A stretch of 64,000 nt of DNA from an uncultured Flavobacteriaceae bacterium (GCA_947494715.1 CANLWG010000014.1:62001-126000); one strand, 5' to 3'. Positions 36,672 to 45,522 are shown, counted from the stretch's first letter. A program made the numbers and translations. Notes: generated by a model not told the origin, from the sequence alone.

Positions 36672-37823
36672 TTAGGCCGCTTTCTTGTGTAATAAACGTG
36701 TAAGTTTTATGGAAAGGTCCGTAAGAATGATTTTGGAATTACCATTGCGCTCTATGTGGAAATGTGCCTCTTCCAACTCTTCAACAATTTCCAGGATATT
36801 GTTCTCATGGACAAAGGGAGCAAATTTATCCAATTGAAATCCGTCCACATGAATTTTCATAAAGGCCAAAGCTTTCGCATTGTAATTTATCATCAGCGCT
36901 TGCCGCATCACGGAAAGGCAATACAATAGAAATTTCTTTTGCGTTTCCCTGCCTGTCTTTGCGACTTCATCACTCCAAAGGATAAGTTCATGAATGGCAG
37001 ATTTGTTTCCCTTCGCCTTAAATGCACTTCGAACCCATTGTACAAACCATTTTTCAAAGACCAAGTCTTCCGAATCGCGGTTCTTGAGGTCTAGCGCCTT
37101 ATTAAAATTACCATTGGATTCATGGGCAAGCTGTAGGGCTTCTTCCCTGACCAGTCCTCTTTCCACCAAACCATCGGCGATGATTTGCTCGGCAAGTGGA
37201 GGAAAACGAAGAATTTGACATCGGGATTGTATGGTCTGAATGATTTGTTCCTCGTCCTCGGTAATCAATAAAAATACAGTTTTTGCCGAGGGCTCCTCTA
37301 TAAGTTTGAGCAATTTGTTGGCCGCCGCCGTATTCATTTTTTCGGCCATCCAAACGAGCATCACCTTATAACCCCCTTCATAGGATTTTAAGGATAATTT
37401 TTTAACGATATCCTGTGCTTCATCCACACCGATTTGCCCCTGTTTCTTCTCAATACCGATTAGGCGATACCAGTCAAAAAGGTTTCCGTAGGGCTGCTCT
37501 TGTAGAAACTTTCGCCATTCCTCCAAATAATGGTTGCTTACGGCGTGGGCTTTTACTTTATCCGTATTGGCTACGGGAAAGGCAAAATGCATATCAGGAT
37601 GTGATAATGCCTCAAATTTTAAATTACAACTTTGTCGCCCTTCCTCATTTTCCTCGTTTTTGTTGGAGCAGATGATATATTGTGCATAGGCAAGGGCCAT
37701 AGGCAAAGTTCCGCATCCTTCTGGGCCAACAAATAATTGAGCATGTGGAATACGACCTGCATCGGCACTTTTGGCCAAATGGCTTTTTATGTGGGAAAGG
37801 CCTAAAATATCCTTGAACAGCAT
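36672..37823 (-). CDS. holB: DNA polymerase III subunit delta'
   Basis: A 383-residue clamp-loader subunit of the replicative polymerase. The N-terminus is MLFKDILGLSHIKSHL, a recognised delta' start. I use this ATG (37823), not the Met nine codons upstream. The P-loop is degenerate (GPEGCGT, residues about 33-39), as expected for delta', which does not hydrolyse ATP. The AAA+ features VDEAQDIVKKLSL, KMNTAAANKLLKLIEEPS and the SRC motif (IQSRCQILRF) follow. The C-terminal third is the helical collar domain. The gene is divergent from pgk. Confidence 0.93.
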   Translation of the reverse strand: MLFKDILGLSHIKSHLAKSADAGRIPHAQLFVGPEGCGTLPMALAYAQYIICSNKNEENEEGRQSCNLKFEALSHPDMHFAFPVANTDKVKAHAVSNHYLEEWRKFLQEQPYGNLFDWYRLIGIEKKQGQIGVDEAQDIVKKLSLKSYEGGYKVMLVWMAEKMNTAAANKLLKLIEEPSAKTVFLLITEDEEQIIQTIQSRCQILRFPPLAEQIIADGLVERGLVREEALQLAHESNGNFNKALDLKNRDSEDLVFEKWFVQWVRSAFKAKGNKSAIHELILWSDEVAKTGRETQKKFLLYCLSVMRQALMINYNAKALAFMKIHVDGFQLDKFAPFVHENNILEIVEELEEAHFHIERNGNSKIILTDLSIKLTRLLHKKAA

Positions 37824-37928
37824 AGTCCAAATATAGCCATTCGGATACAAATTAAAGAATTCAAGTTTAGCCGTTCATAGTTAACCTAAATAAAACTGGG
37901 AGCCCTTTACCCGAAGCATAGAAATCTT

Positions 37929-37936
37929 TACATTTG
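37929..37936 (+). promoter_or_regulatory. -7 promoter element for pgk
   Basis: TACATTTG matches TAnnTTTG and lies 22 nt before the pgk ATG. A TTTA at 37905-37908, 20 nt upstream, is a plausible degenerate -33 element. Confidence 0.55.
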
Positions 37937-37958
37937 CCACTCTCTAAACCCTTTGCAC

Positions 37959-39152
37959 ATGAAGACTATTGATGATTTTAACTTCGAAAATAAAAAAGCT
38001 CTGATCAGGGTAGATTTTAATGTCCCTTTGGACGCGGATTTTAATGTTACGGATACCAACCGGATCGAAGCGGCCAAACCTACAATTATAAAAGTACTTG
38101 AAGATGGGGGCAGCGCAATCCTAATGAGCCACTTAGGAAGACCCAAAGGGCAGCGCAATCCTGATCTTTCGCTAAACCATATCTGCTCCAAGGTTTCCGA
38201 AATTATCGGAGTGCAGGTAAAGTTTGTGGATGATAGTGTAGGGGAAGATGTAGAATCAGCTGCTTCGGAATTACAACCAGGGGAAGTACTTCTATTGGAA
38301 AACCTTAGGTTTTATGCCGAAGAGGAAAAAGGAGATCAGGGTTTTGCTGAAAGCCTTTCGAGGTTGGGGGACATTTATGTGAACGATGCTTTTGGAACAG
38401 CACATCGCGCACATGCCTCTACCACAATTGTTGCCCAGTTTTTTCAAGACAAAAAATGTTTTGGGTATTTACTGGCAAAGGAAATCGATGCCATAGAGAA
38501 AGTAATGCGGACCGGGGAAAAACCCGTTTTGGCTATCTTGGGCGGTGCAAAAGTATCCAGCAAAATCACTATAATAGAAAATATCCTGGATAAGGTAGAC
38601 CACTTGATCATCGGTGGCGGAATGACCTATACCTTTGTAAAGGCCCAAGGCGGGAAAGTTGGCAATTCCATTTGTGAGGACGACAAAATGGAACTCGCCA
38701 TGGAAATTTTGGACCAAGCCAAAAAAAAGGGAGTGGAAGTGCACCTTCCTTCGGATGTTTTGGCAGCAAATGATTTTGCCAATGAAGCTGATACACAGAT
38801 AGTGGACGTAGATAAAATACCGGACGGATGGCAAGGTTTGGACGCTGGGCCCAGGACCTTGGAAAGTTTTGGGGAAGTCATTTTAAAGTGCAGGACTATT
38901 TTGTGGAACGGCCCTGTCGGTGTCTTTGAAATGGAGAACTTTGCTAAGGGAACCATAGCCGTTGGGAACTACATAGATGCGGCTACTCAAAATGGTGCAT
39001 TTTCGTTGGTAGGTGGCGGCGATTCCGTGGCTGCGGTAAAGCAATTCGGTTTTGAGGACAAAGTAAGCTATGTATCTACGGGAGGAGGTGCTATGCTCGA
39101 AAGCCTGGAAGGTAAAACCTTACCGGGAATAGCTGCAATAATCGGAGCATAA
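37959..39152 (+). CDS. pgk: Phosphoglycerate kinase
   Basis: A 397-residue glycolytic enzyme that transfers phosphate from 1,3-bisphosphoglycerate to ADP. Landmarks are the family signature RVDFNVPLD (residues about 17-25), the substrate loop SHLGRPKG, the hinge region, the nucleotide-binding GGAKVSSKI segment and the C-terminal [11 protein letters not shown] plus STGGGAMLE. Length is normal. The open frame begins at TTG 37953, but the ATG two codons later gives the standard N-terminus [20 protein letters not shown] and is preferred. Transcribed alone, divergently from holB. Confidence 0.97.
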   Translation: MKTIDDFNFENKKALIRVDFNVPLDADFNVTDTNRIEAAKPTIIKVLEDGGSAILMSHLGRPKGQRNPDLSLNHICSKVSEIIGVQVKFVDDSVGEDVESAASELQPGEVLLLENLRFYAEEEKGDQGFAESLSRLGDIYVNDAFGTAHRAHASTTIVAQFFQDKKCFGYLLAKEIDAIEKVMRTGEKPVLAILGGAKVSSKITIIENILDKVDHLIIGGGMTYTFVKAQGGKVGNSICEDDKMELAMEILDQAKKKGVEVHLPSDVLAANDFANEADTQIVDVDKIPDGWQGLDAGPRTLESFGEVILKCRTILWNGPVGVFEMENFAKGTIAVGNYIDAATQNGAFSLVGGGDSVAAVKQFGFEDKVSYVSTGGGAMLESLEGKTLPGIAAIIGA

Positions 39153-39271
39153 AGGCGTTATCGATTAACGGGCATCGAAGTCCGAAGGAACGGCTTTAAC
39201 ATTGCAAAATTTTATTCTTTGAGAAAAAAAAGCGATTTTAGCTAGCCCCACCTTAATATTTAGCTTAATCC

Positions 39272-40921
39272 ATGACAACAAAAGGAAATAGTCGCCTCGC
39301 CTTTTTAACCCTCTTCCTATGTATTAATTGGCTAGTCTCCCAAGAAACAGATAGCATTCAAAACCCTGTAACGGTTACAGATACTACCACTTTGGATTTA
39401 AAGGGTGTTGAGCAGATGGAGCGGATGGATACCAAAGTGGAATTAGTGGATAATCCTCTTGTACTGATTAAACAGGAAGGCAAGGTTAAATATAATCTAA
39501 AGGACCATGCGGCGGCAGCTAGGTATGATAGTCTTTGGATGAAGGAACTCTATGAAAATGCAGCACTCTTTGATGAGATGTATGAGGAGGTATCCACACA
39601 GAGTTTGGAGGTAGTGCCAGAGGAAGAGGAACTATATACCTATGACCTGCCAACGGACAGCCTAAAGGCAAGGCTGGCAAAATTGAATCAAAAAACGCCT
39701 TTCAACGTAGTGTATAATCCATCTTTGGAAAACGTCATAAAATCTTTTTTGACGCGCAAAAGGGATTTGATGCAACGTATGCTTACCACAAGCCAGTTCT
39801 ACTTCCCTCTTTTTGAACAGCAATTGGACAACTACGATATTCCTTTGGAAATGAAATATTTGTCCATTGTAGAATCTGCCTTAAACCCAAGGGCACGATC
39901 ACGTGTGGGGGCAACAGGTCTTTGGCAATTCATGTATGGTACCGGAAAAATGTACAAGCTCAATGTAAGCAGTTATGTAGATGAACGAAGTGACCCCGTT
40001 AAATCCACGGAGGCAGCTTGTAAATACCTCTCTAAACTCTATGATATCTTTGGTGATTGGGACTTGGCCCTAGCGGCCTACAACTCGGGCCCCGGAAATG
40101 TAAACAAGGCCATAAGAAGATCCGGAGGCTATAAAAACTATTGGAATTTACGGCGCAACCTTCCTAGGGAAACCGCAGGCTATGTACCTGCATTCCTGGC
40201 CACGATGTATATTTTTGAATATGCCGAGGAACACGAACTAAAAGGCAAGAAAGTAGATCGTCCTTATTTCGAAACCGATACGGTGCATGTAAAAAGCCTT
40301 ATAACATTTGACCAGATTTCTGAGCTTGTCGGAATAAGTACGGAAGAATTGAAAATTTTGAACCCCTCCTATAAACTTAACGTAATACCTTATATTGAGG
40401 GCAAGCAGCATATTCTTCGTCTGCCTAAATCGGTCATGGGCAAGTTTGTCGCCAATGAGGAAGCCATTTATGCTCACGTAGAAAAAGAATTGAAAAGTAA
40501 GGAAAGCCCATTACCACAATTGGTAAAGGCCGCGTCGAACAACAGGATTCGCTACCGGGTTAGAAGTGGTGATTACCTCGGAAAGATTGCTGAAAGATAT
40601 GGGGTAGGCGTAAGCCAAATCAAGCGATGGAACGGTCTTCGAAGCAATAATTTAAGAGTTGGACAACGATTGACCATTTTTCCAAGAAGAACACCCGGGA
40701 CCGCTGTGGCTTCCAACCAAACTAAAACTACTTCAAAAGCACAAAACCAGAATTTTCCTCCGGGCGCAAAAGTACATACCGTGCGCAGTGGGGATTCCCT
40801 TTGGACGATATCCAGGAAATACCCTGGAGTAAGTGTTGATAAATTAAAACAATGGAATGGCCTTAATAGCAATAGTCTAAAGCCGGGAACCAAGCTAAAA
40901 CTTTGCGAATGTCCTTCCTAA
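39272..40921 (+). CDS. LysM lytic transglycosylase (MltD-like)
   Basis: A 549-residue exported murein hydrolase that cleaves the glycan strand to leave 1,6-anhydro-MurNAc ends. A signal peptide (LAFLTLFLCINWLVSQ) is followed by an acidic spacer. The SLT domain spans about 185-330: the catalytic Glu is in SIVESALNPRARS, followed by GATGLWQFM and LALAAYNSGPGNV, the classical family motifs. Two LysM peptidoglycan-binding modules sit at about 427-470 (YRVRSGDYLGKIAERYGV) and 499-546 (HTVRSGDSLWTISRKYPGV), spaced by a basic Thr/Gln linker. It is followed by a possible 33-codon gene and DUF4837 on the same strand. Confidence 0.94.
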   Translation: MTTKGNSRLAFLTLFLCINWLVSQETDSIQNPVTVTDTTTLDLKGVEQMERMDTKVELVDNPLVLIKQEGKVKYNLKDHAAAARYDSLWMKELYENAALFDEMYEEVSTQSLEVVPEEEELYTYDLPTDSLKARLAKLNQKTPFNVVYNPSLENVIKSFLTRKRDLMQRMLTTSQFYFPLFEQQLDNYDIPLEMKYLSIVESALNPRARSRVGATGLWQFMYGTGKMYKLNVSSYVDERSDPVKSTEAACKYLSKLYDIFGDWDLALAAYNSGPGNVNKAIRRSGGYKNYWNLRRNLPRETAGYVPAFLATMYIFEYAEEHELKGKKVDRPYFETDTVHVKSLITFDQISELVGISTEELKILNPSYKLNVIPYIEGKQHILRLPKSVMGKFVANEEAIYAHVEKELKSKESPLPQLVKAASNNRIRYRVRSGDYLGKIAERYGVGVSQIKRWNGLRSNNLRVGQRLTIFPRRTPGTAVASNQTKTTSKAQNQNFPPGAKVHTVRSGDSLWTISRKYPGVSVDKLKQWNGLNSNSLKPGTKLKLCECPS

Positions 40922-40943
40922 ACCTAGGAAGAAGGTTAAATTC

Positions 40944-41045
40944 TTGTTAGAGTTTTACAACTATGGAACGATTTTGGTAGCTGGCTACATTGTATTTTCC
41001 TATATTGAGAACACTCGCAAGAGTATTAATCTGGACGCAAAATGA
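40944..41045 (+). CDS. Possible 33-residue single-span membrane peptide, coupled to the DUF4837 gene
   Basis: An open frame starting at TTG 40944 encodes MLEFYNYGTILVAGYIVFSY followed by IENTRKSINLDAK. This is one hydrophobic helix followed by a basic tail. Its TGA overlaps the ATG of the DUF4837 lipoprotein (ATGA), which is the usual layout of translationally coupled genes, and AAGAAGG lies about 8 nt before the TTG. The frame is open a little further upstream without ATG. Short size and a TTG start mean it could be chance. Confidence 0.4.
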   Translation: MLEFYNYGTILVAGYIVFSYIENTRKSINLDAK

Positions 41046-42034
41046 AAAAACTACAAGTACTAGCTCTGCTCTCCCTTACATTACTGGTCAATTCCTGCAA
41101 GGATTCCAACCGAAACGACTATAAGCCTAACTCTGTTGGCGCCATAAACTCCTTGGCCGTTGTAATGGATAACGAATTGTGGAAGGGAAAGGTAGGAGAT
41201 GAGGTAAGAAAACATTTTGCCGCTCCTGTTGTGGGCCTTATTTGGGACGAGCCACTTTTTACCATTCAACACTTACCTCCTAGTGTTTTTACGGGAACCA
41301 CCCGCTACAGGCGCTCTACATTGTATGTCCAAAAGGATTCTTTGGACATTGCCCATGTAAAGACAGATATGTACGCCACTCCACAAAAGGTTGCGGTGAT
41401 TAAAGGCAGGACCGAGGATGAGATTATTGAAAATTTAAGCGAAAAATCAAGCCAGATTATAGCGGAATTTAAGAATCTGGAAGTAAAGGAAGCACAGAAA
41501 CGATTCTTACGTTCCCTAAACAAGGAACAAGTTCTGCAAGAAGAATTTGGTGTTTCCCTAACTATTCCATCCATTTACAAAGTAGGGAAACATGAAGATA
41601 ATTTTGTTTGGATAGACAGGCAGGTTCCAAAGGGTACCATGAACATCATTGCTTATGAGGCGCCCTACAATAGTTTCTCAAATGATTCAACATTAGTAAG
41701 GGACATTATAAGAATGCGCGATTCCATTGGCAGTAAATACATTCCTGGTCCGGATGTGCCGGGGAAAAGAACTCATATGCGTACAGAGCCGGCATTTTCC
41801 CCTTCAGTATATCATACTACAATTATTGGAAAAAATGTAATTGAGATCAGAGGTATTTGGGATATCAAAAATTATCCGATGGCAGGTCCATTTGTAACCT
41901 ATATCATTGATGATGAGGAAAACTCTAGAAAAATGGTTTTGGAGGGCTTTACTTTTGCCCCCGCAACGGAAAAAAGGGACTATATGTTTGAGTTGGAAGC
42001 GATTTTGAAAACGCTAAAATTTGAAACACCATAG
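41042..42034 (+). CDS. DUF4837 family lipoprotein
   Basis: A 330-residue protein of the Bacteroidota-specific DUF4837 family, function unknown. It opens with a lipoprotein signal (MKKLQVLALLSLTLLVNSC, Cys19). The mature part begins with the family-typical VGAINSLAVVMDNELWKGKVGD-like region and contains PLFTIQHLPPSVF, then a second half (PKGTMNIIAYEAPYN...RTEPAFSPSVYHTTIIGKNVIEIRG) ending in a helix (MFELEAILKTLKF). It overlaps a possible small ORF at its start and is closed by a strong terminator. Likely periplasmic and lipid-anchored. Confidence 0.85.
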   Translation: MKKLQVLALLSLTLLVNSCKDSNRNDYKPNSVGAINSLAVVMDNELWKGKVGDEVRKHFAAPVVGLIWDEPLFTIQHLPPSVFTGTTRYRRSTLYVQKDSLDIAHVKTDMYATPQKVAVIKGRTEDEIIENLSEKSSQIIAEFKNLEVKEAQKRFLRSLNKEQVLQEEFGVSLTIPSIYKVGKHEDNFVWIDRQVPKGTMNIIAYEAPYNSFSNDSTLVRDIIRMRDSIGSKYIPGPDVPGKRTHMRTEPAFSPSVYHTTIIGKNVIEIRGIWDIKNYPMAGPFVTYIIDDEENSRKMVLEGFTFAPATEKRDYMFELEAILKTLKFETP

Positions 42035-42064
42035 GGATTTATCCCTTCGGCTAACTCTGAGTAT

Positions 42065-42106
42065 AAAAAAGGCCCCCTACGTATTTTCCATAGGGGGCCT
42101 TTTTTA
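42065..42106. terminator. Bidirectional terminator after DUF4837
   Basis: A 9-bp stem GGCCCCCTA / TAGGGGGCC (42071-42079 and 42091-42099) has an 11-nt loop, a T-run on the right and an A-run on the left. It separates the convergent DUF4837 gene and the first 56-residue membrane-protein gene. Confidence 0.85.
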
Positions 42107-42122
42107 TTGTGAACTTATATTG

Positions 42123-42293
42123 TCACCCAAAGGCAAAGCCCGTGGAAATTCTATAAACAAGGGCATAGGCTGCAATTGCGAGCAACGCAAAACAAAACCA
42201 GGAAAAAGCTTTAAAATACCGATTAAGAATCCTATAGGTCCAATCCCTGAATGCCTCCACATAAATTTCCTTTACAAGTAGTAATTTGTTCAT
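42123..42293 (-). CDS. 56-residue membrane protein, DUF6747-like (copy A)
   Basis: A small protein with start at ATG 42293 (MNKLLLVKEI...). A longer in-frame start exists upstream, but this ATG gives a length identical to its paralog 290 nt away. The core YFKAFSWFCFA and the C-terminus RISTGFAF are shared word for word with copy B. One hydrophobic helix spans about residues 28-50, preceded by a charged amphipathic segment (KEIYVEAFRDWTYRI). I believe this is the family called DUF6747 in flavobacteria, function unknown. A -7 promoter element lies at 42333-42340. Confidence 0.75.
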   Translation of the reverse strand: MNKLLLVKEIYVEAFRDWTYRILNRYFKAFSWFCFALLAIAAYALVYRISTGFAFG

Positions 42294-42332
42294 ATACTTT
42301 CTCTTTTTCAAGTTAATTAGAAGGCTAAGTTC

Positions 42333-42340
42333 CAAATTTA
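42333..42340 (-). promoter_or_regulatory. -7 promoter element for copy A of the small membrane protein
   Basis: TAAATTTG on the minus strand matches TAnnTTTG, 39 nt before ATG 42293. This supports ATG 42293 over the upstream in-frame start at 42335, which would begin inside the promoter. Confidence 0.45.
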
Positions 42341-42528
42341 TCAGGGTAATTTTAAACTTTTTGGATGAAAGCCCTCAAATTATGGTTGTGTCAAACACGG
42401 TATTGTAGTAGTTCGGTGAAGTGTATTTGTTTTTCGGCAAACAGCGTAATGAACCCCTGTAACGCTTTTACAAAAGGTTGGTTTCTAAAATGGCCTGTCC
42501 TTGTATTAGAATCCATTATCCCGCAGCG

Positions 42529-42556
42529 AAAAAAAAGCGCCCTATAAAGGACGCTC
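42529..42556 (-). terminator. Terminator downstream of copy B of the small membrane protein
   Basis: On the minus strand AGCGTCC pairs with GGGCGCT (one G-U pair) around a 6-nt loop, followed by eight T. It ends the copy B transcript and shows the two paralogs are separately transcribed. Confidence 0.7.
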
Positions 42557-42585
42557 TTATCAAAAGTTAGGTTGGCATTATACGA

Positions 42586-42756
42586 TTAGTCAAAGGCAAA
42601 GCCTGTTGAAATCCTAAACAAAAAAGCGTATAGAACAATTAAGAAGCTGGCGAAACAAAACCAGGAAAAAGCCTTAAAATAGGACTTCACCAAATAGTGG
42701 CCAAGGTTTCGAAAGGCTTCCAAATAGATTTCTCTAATAAGTAGGAAGTTTTTCAT
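42586..42756 (-). CDS. 56-residue membrane protein, DUF6747-like (copy B)
   Basis: Read from the minus strand, ATG 42756 to TAA 42586 encodes 56 residues beginning MKNFLLIREIYLEAFRNLGH and ending FRISTGFAFD. It is the same length as copy A and identical at 32 of 56 positions by my alignment, with the block YFKAFSWFCFA fully conserved. It has a single hydrophobic helix and is followed by its own terminator. Being under 60 codons it is easily missed. The paralogy with copy A is strong evidence that both are real genes. Function unknown. Confidence 0.8.
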   Translation of the reverse strand: MKNFLLIREIYLEAFRNLGHYLVKSYFKAFSWFCFASFLIVLYAFLFRISTGFAFD

Positions 42757-42933
42757 GATGTTGGGATTTTAGTTAAATAGGTTATAGTTATAACTCAAAA
42801 ACGATTTTTTTTGTATTTCATCGAACTCCTTTTGTTGTAAAGGGCCTCAGTGCTGTTGTGAAATTCATTTTTCTTGAAACAGAGGTTTGTTGTAATCCTC
42901 TTTGACCAAAGATTTCGGGTTATAATAACAAAC

Positions 42934-42976
42934 AAAAAAGGCCGGTAGCTTTGTTCAAAGCTACCGGCCTTTTTTT
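42934..42976. terminator. Strong bidirectional terminator for the OmpA-family gene
   Basis: A 14-bp perfect stem GGCCGGTAGCTTTG / CAAAGCTACCGGCC (42940-42953 and 42956-42969) has an A-run on the left and a T-run on the right. It lies just downstream of the minus-strand OmpA-family gene. Confidence 0.85.
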
Positions 42977-42992
42977 GTGTATTAAATTTTTG

Positions 42993-45464
42993 CTACATGC
43001 TTACAATGATAAACTCGGATCTACGGTTCAGGTAATGATTGGCCTCGCTACATCGTACGGTACCATCACACTCATTGAGCAATCGATTTTCTCCATAGCC
43101 TTTGGCACTTTCAATACGTTCTGGTGCAACACCTTTGGAAATTATATAATCCCTCGAAGATTTGGCCCTTTTGTCGGATAGGTATTCATTGTATACTTTG
43201 CTACCTCTAGAATCGGTATGGGATTCAATTTTGATAACCATATCGGGATATTCGTTCATGACCTCTACCAGTTTATCCAATTCCTCGGCAGCATCCTTTC
43301 GTATATGTGACTTATCAAAGTCGAAATGGATCATTTCCGTCTTCAGCTTCTTAATACCATCTTCAATAGCGATCATTTCTTTTAATCTTCGCATGGAAAT
43401 GTCTACTTCCATACGCTCATTATCCTTGGTACCAACCTCTAGCTCATTATCAAAGAACTTATTTTGGGTGGTTTTGAGCGTATATTTGGTGTTTCCGTCC
43501 AAATCCTCAAAAACAAAAGTTCCATCCTCTCCAGTCACAACTTCTTTAAGTTTTATTCCATTTTCATCCAATAGTTCTACCATAGTCTGCGGCATAACAT
43601 CTCCTGTAATCAGTTCGGTAACCACACCTGCTATGGCATTAAGATTTTCCGGAATCTCTTCTACGACCAACCTTTTAAAGGAATAGATATCATCATCCCC
43701 TTTGCCCCCGGGCCTGTTGGAAGCAAAAAAACCTTCTAGGGTCTCTTCGTTTACGATATAAGAGAAATCGTCTTTGTTGCTATTTATAGGTTTGCCAAGG
43801 TTTACAGCGTCTCCAAAACCTTCCTCTTTGATATATGCGGCCTCATATACGTCCAACCCGCCGAGCCCAACATGACCATTGGAAGAAAAATATAGTTTTT
43901 CGGCAGTTATGAAAGGGAACATCTCCTTTCTTTCCGTATTTATGGTGGGGCCTAAATTTCGAGGTTCTGAAAAACTTCCATCTCCCAATACATCTACTAC
44001 GAAAATATCGGTTTGACCGATGCTTCCTGGCATATCGGAGACGAAGTACAATTGTTTGCCATCTGGGCTTAATGCCGGGTGGCCGGTAGAGTAATCATCA
44101 CTATTAAATGGAACCTCCACAGCTTCGATCCAATCTCCATTGACTTTTTTGGACATATATATTTTTAAATGGTTGACCCCATTTTTATCGCGCTTTAGTT
44201 TTTTCCCGTAATTGTTTCGCGTAAAGTACATGGTAGAATTATCCGGTGAAAAGGTTACGGAAGCCTCGTGATATTTCGTGTTAATCTTCTTTGAATATTT
44301 TATGGCATTGCGCAAATCTTGAGATTCTTTATTGATTTTGGCTACATAAAGGTCCAAATAAGGTTGATTGTTCCACTTATACCTTCTGGTAGTAAAAAAG
44401 GATGAATCCGCGGAAGATGCAAAAACGACCTGGTTTGAGTCCAAGAACATAGGAGAAAACTCGGAATATTTTGAATTAATGGTCAAGTTATGGATATCCA
44501 ATTTTTCCTCTGTACTCAAAATCTTGTCCAAAACCACTTCATTACGGGTTTGCGCTCCATCATCCATATTTTTTGCGAAATCGCCTTTTTTCAATTTACG
44601 GTTGTACAATCGCATGAGTCGTTTGGAGCGGGCGTATTTGCCCGTTCCCTTTAAGGAATGTGCGTATTTGAAGATATTGTCGGCGGACATTTCATCTTTG
44701 TAATTCTTATAAAGCAAGTCATACCAATGGAATGCCTTTTCCATATTGGTATTGAAATAGTGGGCATCCCCTGCTTTTTGGATGATGTTAAAAGAATAGT
44801 TTCCTTTTCCCTTTTTTAGAGCTTCTTCGTAAAGCTCAGCTGCCTCTGCATACCACATTTTGTCAAAATATTGATCTGCCTTTTGAATAAGTAGGGTTTT
44901 TCTAGGAGAATGGATTTCCTTTTGAGTAACTGTTGAAGAACTGGGATTGCTATTGTCTAGCATTTCGTAATCCACATTTTCTAAAGCTATGGCCTCTTCC
45001 GCAAAAACTTCTTTTTCTGCTTCCAGGATCCAAACATCTCCTTTGTATTTCCCATTTAATTTCGATGCACAAGCATCAACAGCTTCTAGTCCAAAGGGAT
45101 GGTATTCCAGATAAACATAATTAAGCCCGTTCTTGGAATTGGCTATGGATCCGGCAGCAAACCCTTTTCTGGTAAACTTTTTGATAGTTTTTTTAAGATT
45201 CTCTTTTCTGCTAAAGATACCGGCAATAATGTAATAACCGTCCTCGATGTCCTTGAGGTTGGTTAGCTTTCTATGGGCAATATTGTTCCTTTTTGCAGCT
45301 TCTTCAAAGGTTTCGCTAAGCGCGATGGAAGACGTGGTATCTGTGTCCAAATAAGAATTCTGACCAATTTCCTGATCAATGTCTGCAATACCAACCTGGG
45401 AATCGTTTTGGGCGATCAAACCAAGGGAAAGCAAAAATGCATAGGTTAAAATCAGTTTTTTCAT
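42993..45464 (-). CDS. PorE-like OmpA family protein with N-terminal SPOR-like domain
   Basis: An 823-residue envelope protein. I use ATG 45464 because it opens a signal peptide (MKKLILTYAFLLSLGLIAQ); the 56 upstream in-frame codons look non-coding. Domains in order: a SPOR-like module (about 72-148, DIEDGYYIIAGIFSRKENLKK...YVYLEYHPFGLEAVDA...DVWILEAE), TPR-like helices (about 195-330, AEAAELYEEALKKGKGNYSF), a PD40 beta-propeller (about 345-600, FSPDNSTMYFTRN, LSPDGKQLYFVSD), a carboxypeptidase-regulatory-like domain (about 630-700), and a C-terminal OmpA domain (HFDFDKSHIRKDA...SHTDSRGS...LSDKRAKSS) for peptidoglycan binding. TPR-PD40-CRD-OmpA is the architecture of the T9SS-associated PorE protein. 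The SPOR-like part resembles those in the PorP-type protein at 18.8-21 kb. Confidence 0.88.
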   Translation of the reverse strand: MKKLILTYAFLLSLGLIAQNDSQVGIADIDQEIGQNSYLDTDTTSSIALSETFEEAAKRNNIAHRKLTNLKDIEDGYYIIAGIFSRKENLKKTIKKFTRKGFAAGSIANSKNGLNYVYLEYHPFGLEAVDACASKLNGKYKGDVWILEAEKEVFAEEAIALENVDYEMLDNSNPSSSTVTQKEIHSPRKTLLIQKADQYFDKMWYAEAAELYEEALKKGKGNYSFNIIQKAGDAHYFNTNMEKAFHWYDLLYKNYKDEMSADNIFKYAHSLKGTGKYARSKRLMRLYNRKLKKGDFAKNMDDGAQTRNEVVLDKILSTEEKLDIHNLTINSKYSEFSPMFLDSNQVVFASSADSSFFTTRRYKWNNQPYLDLYVAKINKESQDLRNAIKYSKKINTKYHEASVTFSPDNSTMYFTRNNYGKKLKRDKNGVNHLKIYMSKKVNGDWIEAVEVPFNSDDYSTGHPALSPDGKQLYFVSDMPGSIGQTDIFVVDVLGDGSFSEPRNLGPTINTERKEMFPFITAEKLYFSSNGHVGLGGLDVYEAAYIKEEGFGDAVNLGKPINSNKDDFSYIVNEETLEGFFASNRPGGKGDDDIYSFKRLVVEEIPENLNAIAGVVTELITGDVMPQTMVELLDENGIKLKEVVTGEDGTFVFEDLDGNTKYTLKTTQNKFFDNELEVGTKDNERMEVDISMRRLKEMIAIEDGIKKLKTEMIHFDFDKSHIRKDAAEELDKLVEVMNEYPDMVIKIESHTDSRGSKVYNEYLSDKRAKSSRDYIISKGVAPERIESAKGYGENRLLNECDGTVRCSEANHYLNRRSEFIIVSM

Positions 45465-45503
45465 GGGAAAGGGGGATGGGTTGATTTCATTTTCCACGTA
45501 CAT

Positions 45504-45522
45504 CATGTTATGGTATAACATG
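45504..45522. promoter_or_regulatory. Inverted repeat upstream of the OmpA-family gene
   Basis: CATGTTAT and ATAACATG are perfect 8-bp arms separated by 3 nt, located 40 nt upstream of the chosen start. It could be an operator or a 5'-UTR hairpin. No -7 element was recognised nearby. Confidence 0.4.

Noticed and set aside
38107-38162. GGGCAGCGCAATCCT repeated twice within pgk
   Set aside because: Both copies encode conserved PGK residues (GGSAIL and GQRNPD) in different frames; it is coincidental within a normal gene, not a mobile or regulatory repeat.
42365-42547. 60-codon plus-strand frame between the two 56-residue protein genes
   Set aside because: It runs into the A-run and terminator of the minus-strand copy B transcript and has no supporting features.
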